Source: Lepiota brunneoincarnata (lineage: Eukaryota; Basidiomycota; Agaricomycetes; Agaricales; Agaricaceae). Taken from it: DNA of 64,000 nucleotides. The notes under the pieces are model-generated. The model ran no database searches, had not been told where the DNA came from, and worked only from the letters and a program-made list of their open reading frames with translations. The stretch is from NCBI GenBank assembly GCA_023014365.1, contig JAEBUN010000011.1:1221076-1285075 (forward strand), read 5' to 3'. This document shows, in pieces, positions 1 to 10,700 of this stretch. The translations under genes were made by a program, and so were the position numbers. The stretch's first letter is position 1. Each line of letters opens with the position of its first letter.

Positions 1-51
1 ATCTCTGTTGTCCCTACTGTCATTATTATTTGAGTTCATTGATGGCCTTAG

Positions 52-325
52 TTCGCGAGACGTTAACTGAAGATCTGACTGAGCGCCTCATTGTCGACAT
101 ACTGGAAATCACAGAGAATCTCAAAGGTGGGTCGCTACTCATTTGCAGACGAACGTGTTCTTATGATTATCTCGTTGCGTATCAGATGCGGAGGGTAACA
201 TGATGGTTTCCAATAAAGCAGTCTCGCACCAGCCTGACCACGAGCATGGTCGACCTGATAAGACCAATTTCGGTGATGGTGGCACGCCAGGTCAACAACA
301 AGTCGGCTTCTCCAGTCAGTGTTAA
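52..325 (+). CDS. Glutamate decarboxylase, 3' end only (left copy)
   Basis: These are the last two coding exons (52-126 and 186-325) of a glutamate decarboxylase, recognised by near identity to the complete gene at 57984-60299. The intron 127-185 still has a GT donor, and its acceptor has shifted to a CAG. The predicted tail ends in a Cys codon followed by TAA at 323-325, as in the full copy, with a few amino-acid changes. The window begins in the preceding intron, so it cannot be seen whether this paralogue is complete upstream. The enzyme converts glutamate to GABA using pyridoxal phosphate; this part is only the C-terminal segment and carries no catalytic residues. Confidence 0.8.
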
Positions 326-595
326 TTGCCGTCATCAATGCATTTACCTCGAGAAAGCGTTGGAAATCCCGGCGCGCGAAAAGGTTGTACCTTGATTAAT
401 TTTAAAGCTCATATCCCACTGTCCAAAATATGTATCCTGTTGAAGCGAATATATCTTGCTTATTTAAGTTGAACCAAGTTAAGGGGACACGTTTGTAATC
501 ACAAGATCTGTGCGTGTTTTGTGTGGTTAGTATATCAGGGAAGGGGCCGGAGGAACTGATATTTGTTTCGGACACCGAAGAAATCGCGCCAGATG

Positions 596-2617
596 TTACA
601 ACTGCCCCCTAGCTTCCTCTGCTCTGTTCAACCCCATCTTCAGAGAAACCAAAGGCATCATCATATGCCCGCGATCATCTGCACATAGAGACAGTCAGTC
701 TGGACTGTGAGGCAAGCAGACAGAAGCAGACAGCCTTACCTTCACCGTTAACCTCCCCAAGCCACCTTCTCAATGGGCTCAGCAGATTCTTTTCCACGCT
801 ATCCAACATATCCTGGTCTCTGATCCCAGTCTACAGCTATTCGGCATGCGTCCCTTGAACAAACAAAATAAAATCTTACCATGTTATCCTTATCCCTCAT
901 GAGAATCACATAGTACAATGATAACACCTCGACGATTTTCTTCGACTCCGGCCCCTCCAGAAATTCTTCAAGGTCCACATTTGTCCCAACATCTAATAAA
1001 TCTGGGGGACTTGGGCGGAACAGGATAGGTCCAAAGACCTTCATGAAGATCGGTGTCCCAAACAAATTCTGTGAGTGCGAAGGCGTTGGCTTTGAGAGAG
1101 CTAAAGCTTCAAGCACCGCATCCTTCACCAAGCCAACAGCTGCCACTCGCATCTGAGGGAATTCGCAGTTGGCCACGAGATCTGCGAGGAGATGTAGGCG
1201 AAGTTGCGATGGTCCAGAAGCGGCAAGGAGAGAGAGAATGCGAAAAGCTTGATGGCGTGTCTGGGGTACGGGATGTGTACTCGAAAGTGCGACAAGAGGT
1301 GGGGCGAGAGTACTGATGATGCCGGGTGAAAGCTCAGTTTTGGTCGTGACTTTGTTTCCGTGCAGCACGAGCATGAGGAAAGCGAGGGCGTCGTCTTGCA
1401 AAGTGGATTGTGGGTGGAGCATCGTTAAGACGCTTGGTGTGAATGAGGGTAGGAGTTGCACCTGGGTCGGCAAAGGCGGGCTCAACCAAGAGTGCACGAG
1501 AAGGACGATCGAAGACAAGGAAGGAAGATTTGTGAGTTCATTTAACTCGTATCCGAGATCTGCATATATCAGCTAGGGGGATAGTGAGTTGAAGCGCCAA
1601 CGGGTGACGATATCCCAACTCACTACATATGTGTCAATGAGTTTCCATCCCTCGTTGTCCAGTGGTTGAGCTTGTTCTGTTACCCTCAGTCTTGGGAAGC
1701 AAATCTCAAATGCCTTGTGAGCCACGCGGTCGCCAATCGCGTGCCTGAACAAGGACAGCGCGGCATCCAGGAATGACTTCAGCAACGACTATGGGGAAAC
1801 CAATGATCAGTATTGAAACCCGTGTTCCACTACCACGACCTACCTGACATTTCGTAACCTTCTTCGCTGGTCCCAGGTGACTCTCTTGCCCACTTCAATA
1901 CTTGGCGAGTCATATTGCCAGCTGTTCCAACAGCTGATCTCGCCTCCGATGGACTCGCGCGATCAGATACCGCCTCCATCGCGAGGCGCAAGCCCAGTAA
2001 CAGAGGACCCAACACCTCGGACGCTGTTTTCTTCCTTAATGGCATTCGTGGGATTGCTGCAAATCCATTTCTGTCTAAGGTTTCCGATTGCCGAAGTGAA
2101 AGGAAAAACGTACGAACCAGCTTGATAAAGCATAACAAGCACGCCCAACTGTTCCGACCAACTGCTCTTCGTCTCGCTCCCATCGTCACCAGCAGGATCA
2201 TCCTCGTCTTGAGCACGCTCAGCAGATCTTTTCGGCTGCTTCCTTGAGTTGCCATGACCACCTCCTTCGCTGAACAGTGCTCTCCCATGAGTGCAATAAG
2301 GTCTCTCGCACCGGGATCTTTGCATGGCAAAAGTACCGAGAGAAGATTCAAGGCATCCTATCCCACCCTCGATTTCCACATCTCTCACCGAGTAAATGAT
2401 CTCGAACGCACGAGTGAAGAAGCGATGCCAGCTTCTGAGGCCAAGGCGTATAACTCCGCAAGTTTGGGCTGGGTTGCTGAGTTTTCAACCTGCGCAGATG
2501 CGGTGGAAGCAAGAGCAGCTCCTATAATGGCACTGTTAATTTCATACTTGCAATAAATTGAGCACGAGTGATGAACACGAAAAAGATACGCACCTCGCCT
2601 GAAAGGGCGGCACTCAT
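596..2617 (-). pseudogene. Glomulin/YAP1-binding-like gene, left copy, frame-broken
   Basis: This is the paralogue of the intact 8-exon gene at 61405-63417, with the same exon order, start (2615-2617) and TAA stop (596-598). Two one-base insertions relative to the right copy, near 2223 and near 2245, put the third exon out of frame. A two-base deletion near 1862 affects the end of the fourth exon, and a pair of compensating indels lies near 1926-1935. The large HEAT/ARM-like helical exon (about 880-1568) stays open and almost identical. Splicing could hide some damage, but as it stands the copy cannot make the same protein. Assembly error is possible but would need several independent indels. 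Confidence 0.75.
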
Positions 2618-2870
2618 TTCGTGTTTTTGGAAATCAGTTGTCTAACTTGTCTTCGAGCTGGAGAAGCATGTGTTTAGTTTTGTTTATCATACCTCCCACA
2701 GCTCGAGATCGCCCCTTCTTCAATACTATTCCATGCACCATCCAGAGAAGTCTAAAATAATGTATTGTTCATATTCATGCAACACCAGCCAGTTTCTACC
2801 CAATGTACTAATACCATGCTGTCCAATCATCGACGGCAACCCGCCCGGGATTCCTTATTCCAGCTTTTCT

Positions 2871-4220
2871 CTAACACATCAACCGGCTGTCAGGATCCGA
2901 CCATCGATAGGCAGCTTGGATTCCCCTCTTCTCCAGTCCTGGGAAACGTTTGGGAGACAGTACAGTCTGAGGCGAAAAATCTTTAATGCCGTGCCCATAC
3001 AGGTCAATTCGAAAATTGACAAACTCGAGCCCTAAGAATGGAGTGTCAATGTTGGAAGAAATCACGTCCAAGATAACTGTTGTGTTGCTAGTTGGTATGG
3101 CAGTAATATTAGGGTGCATTACGCTGGTGTGGAGATGATATTGGAATTCAATGTTGAGTTCTCTAAGCAGATGTGGCGAGGGAAGCTGAACAAGAATCGG
3201 CAGTAGCCAGTTGTTCACGATGGTTAGGGTGTCCAAGTCCTCAATGATGATGTCGTGGAGACCAAGGACAGTTGTGAGGCAAGAAAGGCTGTTGAGACTT
3301 TGCAAGTTGGCACCTGCTATCGCGCCTACATTGTCCAGGTCAGCTGGAAGATAAAGTATGAGTGTTTCGATTTAAACCAAAGGGACACCCTGCGACTCAC
3401 CGAATATATCATATTGTAAACGGAGCCGCCCCACGGGTGTCCCAAATGCATCCAGAAACTTTCCTACGATTTCATCTCCACTAGGATCAGAATCGTCAAA
3501 TCCAATATATTGGATGTCGAGTTCGTGGAGTCGGGCGAAAGAAAGAGCTCCTGCCATAGCGTGATTCGAGACAAATTCTTGAATTAGGCGAACATTATCA
3601 TTCCCTTCAAGGGATAATGAGCCCAAGTATATTGGGCTCGCCGGGATTGTCGGCTCTAGGCCGGCAGGCTGTTCTAGGGTCGTGTCGGCAGCGATTATCT
3701 CCAGCTGCTTGAGGCTGGCGCACTCTACGAGGAATGGGAGAGGAAACACGCCTCGAGAATATATCTTGATGGTAGCCAAGGTGCGCAGGGAAAAAACATG
3801 GGTAAATGCCAAAATGTTACTCTGGGAGAGCTTATTCCAATGGAACGCAGGCCTAGCAAAACTGAGCGTCTCCAAAAGTGCCAACTGACGGAGGAAATCG
3901 GCAAAACCAGGGTGGAGATCGTTCCACTCAATCCCAGTGAGGGTCAGTTCTTTGACATAGTGCGAGAGATGAGAGGGTTGCGGGTGATATAGACCGTGTT
4001 CCTTGGTGGGGTCCATGTCGATGTGAGCGAACAGTTTGCGTTGGCTAATCCAGGCGCCATCGTGAGCATACAAGTGCTGTTTGGGATAGAGTGTGTTTGT
4101 CGAGCAAGCCGAGTATCTCGTCGAGTACTTCAACAGGAATTCTAGTTTGTAAAATCGGCCAGCAAACCATTGGTGGAAGAGGAGTGTTGAATTTTTAGGC
4201 GCCAAGCGCGAACGAGGCAA
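2871..4220 (-). CDS. Leucine-rich-repeat protein of the F-box/LRR type
   Basis: Two exons (3401-4220 and 2871-3343) joined by a GTGAGT-CAG intron (3344-3400) read as one frame of about 430 codons ending in TAG. The protein is rich in spaced leucines in the pattern of ribonuclease-inhibitor-like LRRs (for example LALLETLSF, ASLKQLEII, LHELDIQYIG), as in the large fungal families of F-box-associated LRR proteins. No F-box is visible and the first codon of the open frame is not ATG, so an upstream exon is missing or the gene is 5'-truncated. It lies next to the divergent F-box gene at 4391. A diverged copy is split between 6736-7528 and 15672-16040. The partner bound by the LRR surface cannot be told. 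Confidence 0.65.
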
Positions 4221-4390
4221 AAACGTGACATTTAGCGCGCAGGTTACAATTACTTATACTTGGGTTACATTTGGCTTCGATTTCGCGATGGACACGATCG
4301 ATAATAGATGAATCGATCAACTGAGCCTAATCAGAACACCGATTCGACTTAGGAAAAAGCAGCTCTTTGTAAATACTATCAAAGCTGGCA

Positions 4391-5792
4391 ATGACACTCA
4401 CCCTGCTCAACGACCTACCAAATGAAATTCTATTGAATATCGTGAGAGTGAGTGGCACGTCGTAAATCCTGCTAGGCAGCTGATGGTCACCGGACTAGTA
4501 TCTTATGCGAGGAAACATGGTGCCGAGGAACATCAGACCTTTACATAACCTTCGCCTCGTATCCAAGCGCTTCAATCACCTTGTCTCCCCAGTCTTATTT
4601 TCGACTTTCTCTATTATCCCATCGTGCCTTCCTCGTAGGCAACACCTCAAAGAGATAGAGGATGACTTAGTTTCTGGAAGGACCGCTGTTTTCACTCATA
4701 CCATTGCACTAGAAATCAGAACACACCACTACTCGAAAAGGGTTGACCCAGATTCATCGTGGTTGAATTTGATGACGCTCACTATACCAAGGCTACCGCA
4801 GTTACGACAGATCAAGTAGGTTGTGGCTATACTCCCACACATTTGACTCACTAATACTGATTAGATGGACCCATCACCCCCGTGCCCTGTATTCACCAGA
4901 AGAGATCAACAATCTATTAAGCTTGTTCGGCTCTGTTCCAACCCTGACCAGCCTCTCCATGTCCTCTAACTCCCGCACATCTCCTCAACTTTCCTTCAAG
5001 CCAATCTCCAACCTTTGCCAATTCTCGTTGATCTGGAGAAGCCCCTGCGGACCCCAAGCAGCCTTGATTTCCGAGATCTCCAACTTGCTTAGCCGTTGTC
5101 CGGGACTTGAATATCTTTCGTTCAAGGTTCTGGAACAATTTTACAAGGAGCGAGAGTTTGGGCCGCCCGTAGAGTTCAGGAGTGTCCTCGAGGCGCTCTC
5201 CTTGACAGACTTCGATATCCGACTGAAGTATCTCAGGGTCCGAGCGGTGCTCTTCACATCCGAAGATTTTCAGAATCACCTGCGACACTTTCGGCATCTG
5301 CAGGTGCTCAGAATCGAGTTCGACGATACCACGCCCTCTTCAGCGACCCACATTGGTGAGATATGCGCCATCCTCCAGCACGAAGACATTCACCTCAGGG
5401 TGCTCACGGCGGACGCTCTCAATCATCCATCACTCTTTGACTACTTATCATCGTACTCGGGTCTGGAGCGGTTGACTCTCAGACCCAAACATCCGCTTGA
5501 TAATTTACCAGGGCTGGTAGATCGGTTCTTTCGCTGTGCGCTTCCGAACCATGCGCAGTCATTGCGGTTACTCGAGCTGGGGATGGATAAGCCATCGGCC
5601 TGGACAGTGACCCTGGAGGGATGTCAGCTGGAAGAAGTGAAAAGATGTCAGCAGCTGGAGGAGTTGGCTTGTTGGGTAACCATAACATTGGATGATGTGG
5701 CTAACAAAAATGAAGATGTGTTGGTTGGTTTATGTTCCATGTTCCATGCTGCTTTTTTTCTGACTGCGCGGCTGGCAGATTTCGTGGCTTGA
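4391..5792 (+). CDS. F-box/LRR protein
   Basis: Three exons (4391-4441, 4499-4815, 4865-5792) with GT-AG introns add to exactly 432 codons including the stop. The N-terminus starts with ATG and reads LNDLPNEILLNI, followed by LRLVSKRFNHLVSPVLF, the two halves of a fungal F-box. The first intron falls inside the F-box. The rest is leucine-rich (for example LEYLSFKVL, LRVLTADAL, LERLTLRP), consistent with a substrate-binding repeat array. F-box proteins of this kind act as substrate adaptors of SCF ubiquitin ligases; the substrate is unknown. It is divergently placed to the LRR gene at 2871-4220, with only about 170 bases between the two reading frames. Confidence 0.75.
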
Positions 5793-5902
5793 AGTGGCAT
5801 CGGCTCTTCCCCGGCTGGCCACGTTTACATCACGGCCCACGACTGGTAGACCGCATGATCGGGATAAATTGTTCATGATTGCGGGACAGGCATTGTTACA
5901 AC

Positions 5903-6320
5903 CTAGATGACGATAAACTGACCCCTGTAGTCAGGCCTTTTGTTCTGGGCATGGTAAAGAGATTCAAGCGCACTCATAAACCTCATTACGAACACATCTT
6001 CTGAACTTCGATAGAAATGTTTTGCCCGATATCCGTTAATATACCGACACCGAATATGCAGCTGCTCAGGATTCGGAAGATGACTGCCGAGCTTGGGCCC
6101 CGTGATTCGGAGTGCATTGTTCCCTTTGGCCACACGAAGCAGTTCGGACGGCGCGCAACGGTGCATGCGGGCTTGTGAGGTTCCTCTTCATCTTCTCAAG
6201 TCTGTATTTTCTGGTTCGTAAAACTAGCCAGAAACCATTGATGAAAGAGGAGTGTTGAAAGTATAGGCGTCAAGTGCAAACGAGGCAAAACACTCAATCA
6301 ACTGAGCTCAAATTTCAATC
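5903..6320 (-). pseudogene. LRR gene N-terminal fragment
   Basis: The stretch 6210-6336 is related to 4150-4350, the N-terminal part and upstream region of the LRR gene at 2871-4220 (shared words such as gaggagtgttgaa and cgaacgaggcaaaa-like runs). Towards lower coordinates an 87-codon minus-strand frame (5903-6166) is open but not recognised. This marks another broken copy of the locus, so the LRR/glomulin-like unit was tandemly repeated here before the transposons arrived. Confidence 0.45.
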
Positions 6321-6335
6321 AGAACGTCGATTTAA

Positions 6336-6685
6336 CTCTGCAAGTTTGGGCTGGGTTGCTGAGTTTTCGACCTGCGCAGATGCGGTGGAAGCGAGAGCGG
6401 CTCCTATAATGGCACTGTTAATTTCATACTTGCAATAAATTGAGCACGAGTGATGAACACGAAAAGATACGAACCTCGCCTGAAAGAGTGGCACTCATTT
6501 CGTGTTTTTGGAAATCGGTTGTCTAACTTGTCTTCGAGCTGGAGAAGCATGTGTTTGGTTTTGTTTACCTCCCACCGCTCCTTCGCCCGAGATCAGTTGC
6601 CCCTTCTTCCATACTATTCCATGTACCATCCAGAGAAGTCTAATGTAATGTATTGTTCATATTCATGCAACACCAGCTAGTTTCT
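6336..6685 (-). pseudogene. 5' fragment of the glomulin-like gene, third copy
   Basis: This segment is closely similar to 2450-2800. It holds the promoter side, the first short exon (start codon at 6496-6498), the first intron and part of the second exon of the glomulin-like gene, then stops abruptly at 6336 where LRR-locus sequence begins. Without the rest of the gene it cannot be functional. It is followed by the LRR copy at 6736, the same order as in the first unit, showing tandem duplication of a unit that includes both genes. Confidence 0.7.
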
Positions 6686-6735
6686 ACTCGAGACGCCTGC
6701 ACCAACCCAAGCCTGTATCTCACGCTCTTTATTCC

Positions 6736-7528
6736 GACTTTTCTGTAATAACACATCAACCGGCTGTTAGAACCTGAATTGGTAGGTAGTTTGGACGCCC
6801 TCTCCTCCGATCCCGGGAAACATTTGGGAGACAGTACAGTCCGACGCGAAGGATTTCTAATACTCTCCTGGTACAAGTCAATTTGAAAATTGACAAACTT
6901 GAGCCCCGAGAATGACGTGTCAATTTTGGAAGAACCTGTGTCCAAGATTTTGTTTATGTCCTCGGCTGGTCCGTCATCGATGTCGAGTTCCATTTGGCTG
7001 GCATAGAAATGGAATTGACATTCGATATTGAGCTCTATAAGCAAATGTAGTGAGGGGAGATGAGCGAGAATTGGGAGTAGCCAGCTGTGCACGGAGGCTT
7101 GGATGTCCAAGTCCTCAATAGTGAATCCTGGCACGTCGCTAATCGTGATGTCATAGAGACTGAAAACAGTCGTGAGGCACAAGCCAGCACCTGGTATCGT
7201 GCCTACGGTGTCCAGGTCAGCTGGAAAATATAGCATGAGTGGTCCCCTAGAAATCAAAAAGGACTCTCTCCTATGGCGCACCCGATGTGTCAAATTGTAA
7301 TTCTAATAATATTATTATTAATATAGTGTAAACGGAGCCGCTCCACGGATGCCCAGAATGTACCCAGAAACCTTCCTACAACTTCATCCCCACTAGTGTG
7401 ATCATATCCAATATACAGGATATCAAGTTCGGGGAGACAAGTGAGAGAAATACGAGTTCTTGCTGTAGGATGACTCGAGAGAAATTCTTGGATCTTGCAA
7501 ATGTTATTGTTCCCTTCGAGGAACGAGG
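6736..7528 (-). pseudogene. LRR gene copy 2, C-terminal part
   Basis: Translations of 7290-7528 and 6736-7235 follow the C-terminal half of the LRR protein at 2871-4220 (shared SGDE(I/V)VG(K/R)FL, HLLxELNIE and WLLPILxxLPS motifs). The intron is still recognisable. An AT-rich insertion of repeated TAA/TTA lies at about 7301-7328, and the original TAG stop is mutated. At 7528 homology ends exactly where the Helitron-type hairpin begins; the matching N-terminal half reappears at 15672. Confidence 0.75.
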
Positions 7529-7535
7529 GTAAGAA

Positions 7536-7554
7536 CCCGTGCCGTTGGCACGGG
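7536..7554 (-). repeat. Helitron 3' terminal hairpin
   Basis: CCCGTGCC and GGCACGGG form a perfect 8-base-pair stem around a 3-base loop. On the element strand it sits just before the end of the element, where Helitrons carry their terminator-like palindrome. Confidence 0.7.
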
Positions 7555-7727
7555 GCGTGATTATGCTTCAATTCTAAGTCACACGTAAATCCGAGTTTGT
7601 AATCCTGAGTACAATTCCAGTTCTATGTACATTACAAATGACTGAACAAACCTAAATTAAATGTTCCATGAAAAAGAAAAAGATGAATGTTCCATAAGAG
7701 AAGAAAGATAAATGTTTCATGTTCTAA

Positions 7728-10700
7728 CTACAAATCCAGTCCATTGAAAACTTCCTTGTATACTACATTGGTGGTTCTTTTGGTAATATTTTCTTCAGGA
7801 AATACTACTTTAATCCTGTTTGCAGATGTACATCTAGATAGTGCTACATACAATTGGCCATGTGAAAAAACTGGTGTCTGCAGATTAATTCCAACATGCT
7901 TTACTGACTGTCCCTGTGACTTGTTAATAGTCATTGTAAATGTAAGTTGTACTGGAAATTGCCTGCGTTGGAGTGGGATTGGAAGTGTTTCATCATTTGG
8001 CTTTAGTATAATTCTTGGAATTAATACTATTGTCCCTGCATATTTGGCATCTCCAGTTATAACTTTGCACTGTATTACCCTTCTCCTAATAGCTATTACA
8101 ACCATTCTTGTCCCATTGCAAAGTCCTTTTGATGCATCCAGGTTTCTTATAAGCATCACAGGAGACCCAACCTTCAGAGCTAACCTTGCAAGTGGTAGTC
8201 CACTTGCTTGAAGTGATTGAAGGTACTCTGCTGGATATGGTTGGTAGTCATTCAAGGTTGGGTTTTCCAGTTGTACTGAGTCTGCACTCATGAGTATATG
8301 AGTCTCTCCTGGAAATTTATCAAGAATGGTTTCATTGATATCATCCACCTCATCATTCCTTGAAGACAGAATTGTTCTGTCTAAGAAGTACTGGTCAGGC
8401 TTGTTGCCCTGTCCAATTTGAGGATAAGTGGAATCAATAAGGCTTTCTATAGAGTTCTCAGGGCAACACATTTCAGCAGGGATTTCAACAGTCTCAGCAT
8501 TATCCAGGGTGTTTCCTGCACCTATCCTGAGCAGCCATGCAGCATGTTGCTCTCTTTCTGGAGTGTTGTCTAATCTCATGTTCTGCTGCAAGTAATATAT
8601 TGTGACATTATTCCAGAGTGGACTACGAATGATAGAAGCACCAATAATTTCTTGCCTCAAGCCTTGTGGAACTACTGGCAATGTCTGACGGAAGTTACCA
8701 CCAAAGACAACTGTAATTCCACCAAAGGGTAAGTTTGTCCGGAATAAGTCTTGTAAGCAGCAATCAAGAGCATGAATTCCATGGCTATGTTGCATTGGAA
8801 CTTCATCCCAGATAATGATCTTTGTCTGCTGCAATACTGGGAACATATGAGATGTACGTGTAATTGGAGATACAGAAGTTTCATCTGCAGGTATTGGAAT
8901 TTTAAACCTGGAATGAGCAGTTCTGCCTCCCTCAAGTAATAGAGCAGCAATTCCAGAAGATGCAACACATAGTGCAATATGACCCCTAGATCTGACTGCA
9001 GCAGCAAGAGTATTACATACAAATGTTTTTCCACATCCACCTGCACTGTGAATAAAAAATATTTGTCCCAGGTTGTTATCCACAGATTGAATAGCAGCAT
9101 TATAGACATTGGCTTGTTCTTGATTAAAGAGCTGGGTGTTCCTTACAACCATAGCTTCCAGCTCAGCACGATTGTAGTTGAGTTGTTCAGCTAAGATAAA
9201 GTTGATAGGAATATCATCCCAAATTTCACCAGCTCCAGGACCCTGTGATAGGGGCATAGGTGGGAAGTCTTTAAGAGTTTTCCCTGAGCTCATCAGGATT
9301 TTATCAAGAAGATGTAAACCATAGTCATATCTTTGCTCAGGTGTAAATACCCAACCCTGGTAATGGGGAATCTGTTCTAGCCTCCTTGCAAGATCATCAC
9401 ATATAGAGTGCTTGAACCGATCCCAGAGTGCCTCTGGTGAAGATGGATTGCAGTTTTGTAAAATAACTGCAAACAATGCACGCAATGCAGATCCAGTCTG
9501 CATATGACTGGCCTCATCCAAGCACTGGATCCACTCTCTATCATTTTCTAGAAGTCCTCTTGCCAAACATGCCTCTCTAAATGTATTATAGACAACTCCA
9601 TCAAAGGTGCGTAAATATTCAAATGATGTTGCACCTGGGACAGAAGTCAACAGAAGTCTGAGGTAAAATCTTTCACCCTGTGCTGGAGATGCAAAATACA
9701 TCCTTCCAATTGCAGGATCACCCCGTTGCCTTGGAGACCACTGTTTATTTCCCTTTTTGTATACCCAAGCTCTTGGAAAGTCCTGATATAGTGTGTTATG
9801 TGCATCAGGATAATTCCGATTGGCTTCAAACCAAGCTGTGAGTATAGTTTTGTCCAGGTTGTCTCTAGCAAGAACTGCTTCTACATGATCATCCTCATTA
9901 TAGTAGATCAACTGTTGATTAGGCAAGTGGACTGGCAAGCGATAGACTGTTGGTGATTCTGCATGCATAGAGAATTCAAATATATGCCAACATGCTTCAA
10001 TTGGAGAAATATAGCGAGCATCAAGATACTCTTTGATTTCATCCCGCTGCTGATCCTGATTGGTTGAAAGCTCTAGAGTAGCTCGATCATGACCTTTGTA
10101 GATATATTTGTGAATGTACTTGACAGCCTCAACTAAAGCACAGATCTCTACATTAATGTGGCATTGATACTTTGAGCTAAGATATGCATTATAAGGTACA
10201 ACCCATCGGTTATCATATGTAAAACCACCTTTAACAAAAGTACAGCCATTATCAGGTCTAGCATACTTGGGATAGCCATCTTTCCCATATAGTGTGGCAG
10301 GATTGAACTCTTTTGGATACTTCTTGCTACATCTCCCATTTACCATACACTTGGCATTTGGGTGGTCATTTCCACAGGGACCATGTAACATCATGGTAGT
10401 AACTACATTGTATAGCTCAGGTTCATTAACTGGATCTGGCATCACAGCAGACACAATAGAATCAACATGTGCAGCATCCCGGATCTTGTCAGCAGGATCC
10501 AGGAATATTAACAGGTGCATGTGTGGTAATCCTCTCTTCTGGAACTCTATGGTATGGACCATTGCAACTGCTTTTCCAAAGAGACCTTGTTTAATTTCCT
10601 TCAGAAGAGCTTCTTTCTTCTGTTCAAAAACTCTAGCAACAATATCAGGTCGGTCTGTTACTGTCTGAGGCTTCTGATTATCACCTGAGTCTGCTTCCTG

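Larger units (their letters stand above)
1..2735. repeat. Segmental duplication, left copy
   Basis: This stretch matches 59975-63541 base for base with scattered differences, in the same orientation. It starts inside an intron of the glutamate decarboxylase gene at the window edge, so the true duplication is longer than seen. The left copy lacks the two TA-flanked transposons found in the right copy. The corresponding uninterrupted TA sites are at 388-389 and near 2733. Order of contents in both copies: decarboxylase tail, then a convergent glomulin-like gene. Confidence 0.95.

Noticed and set aside
7687..8211. 174-codon plus-strand ORF
   Set aside because: Antisense to the helicase C-terminus of the Helitron protein, whose motifs are unmistakable.
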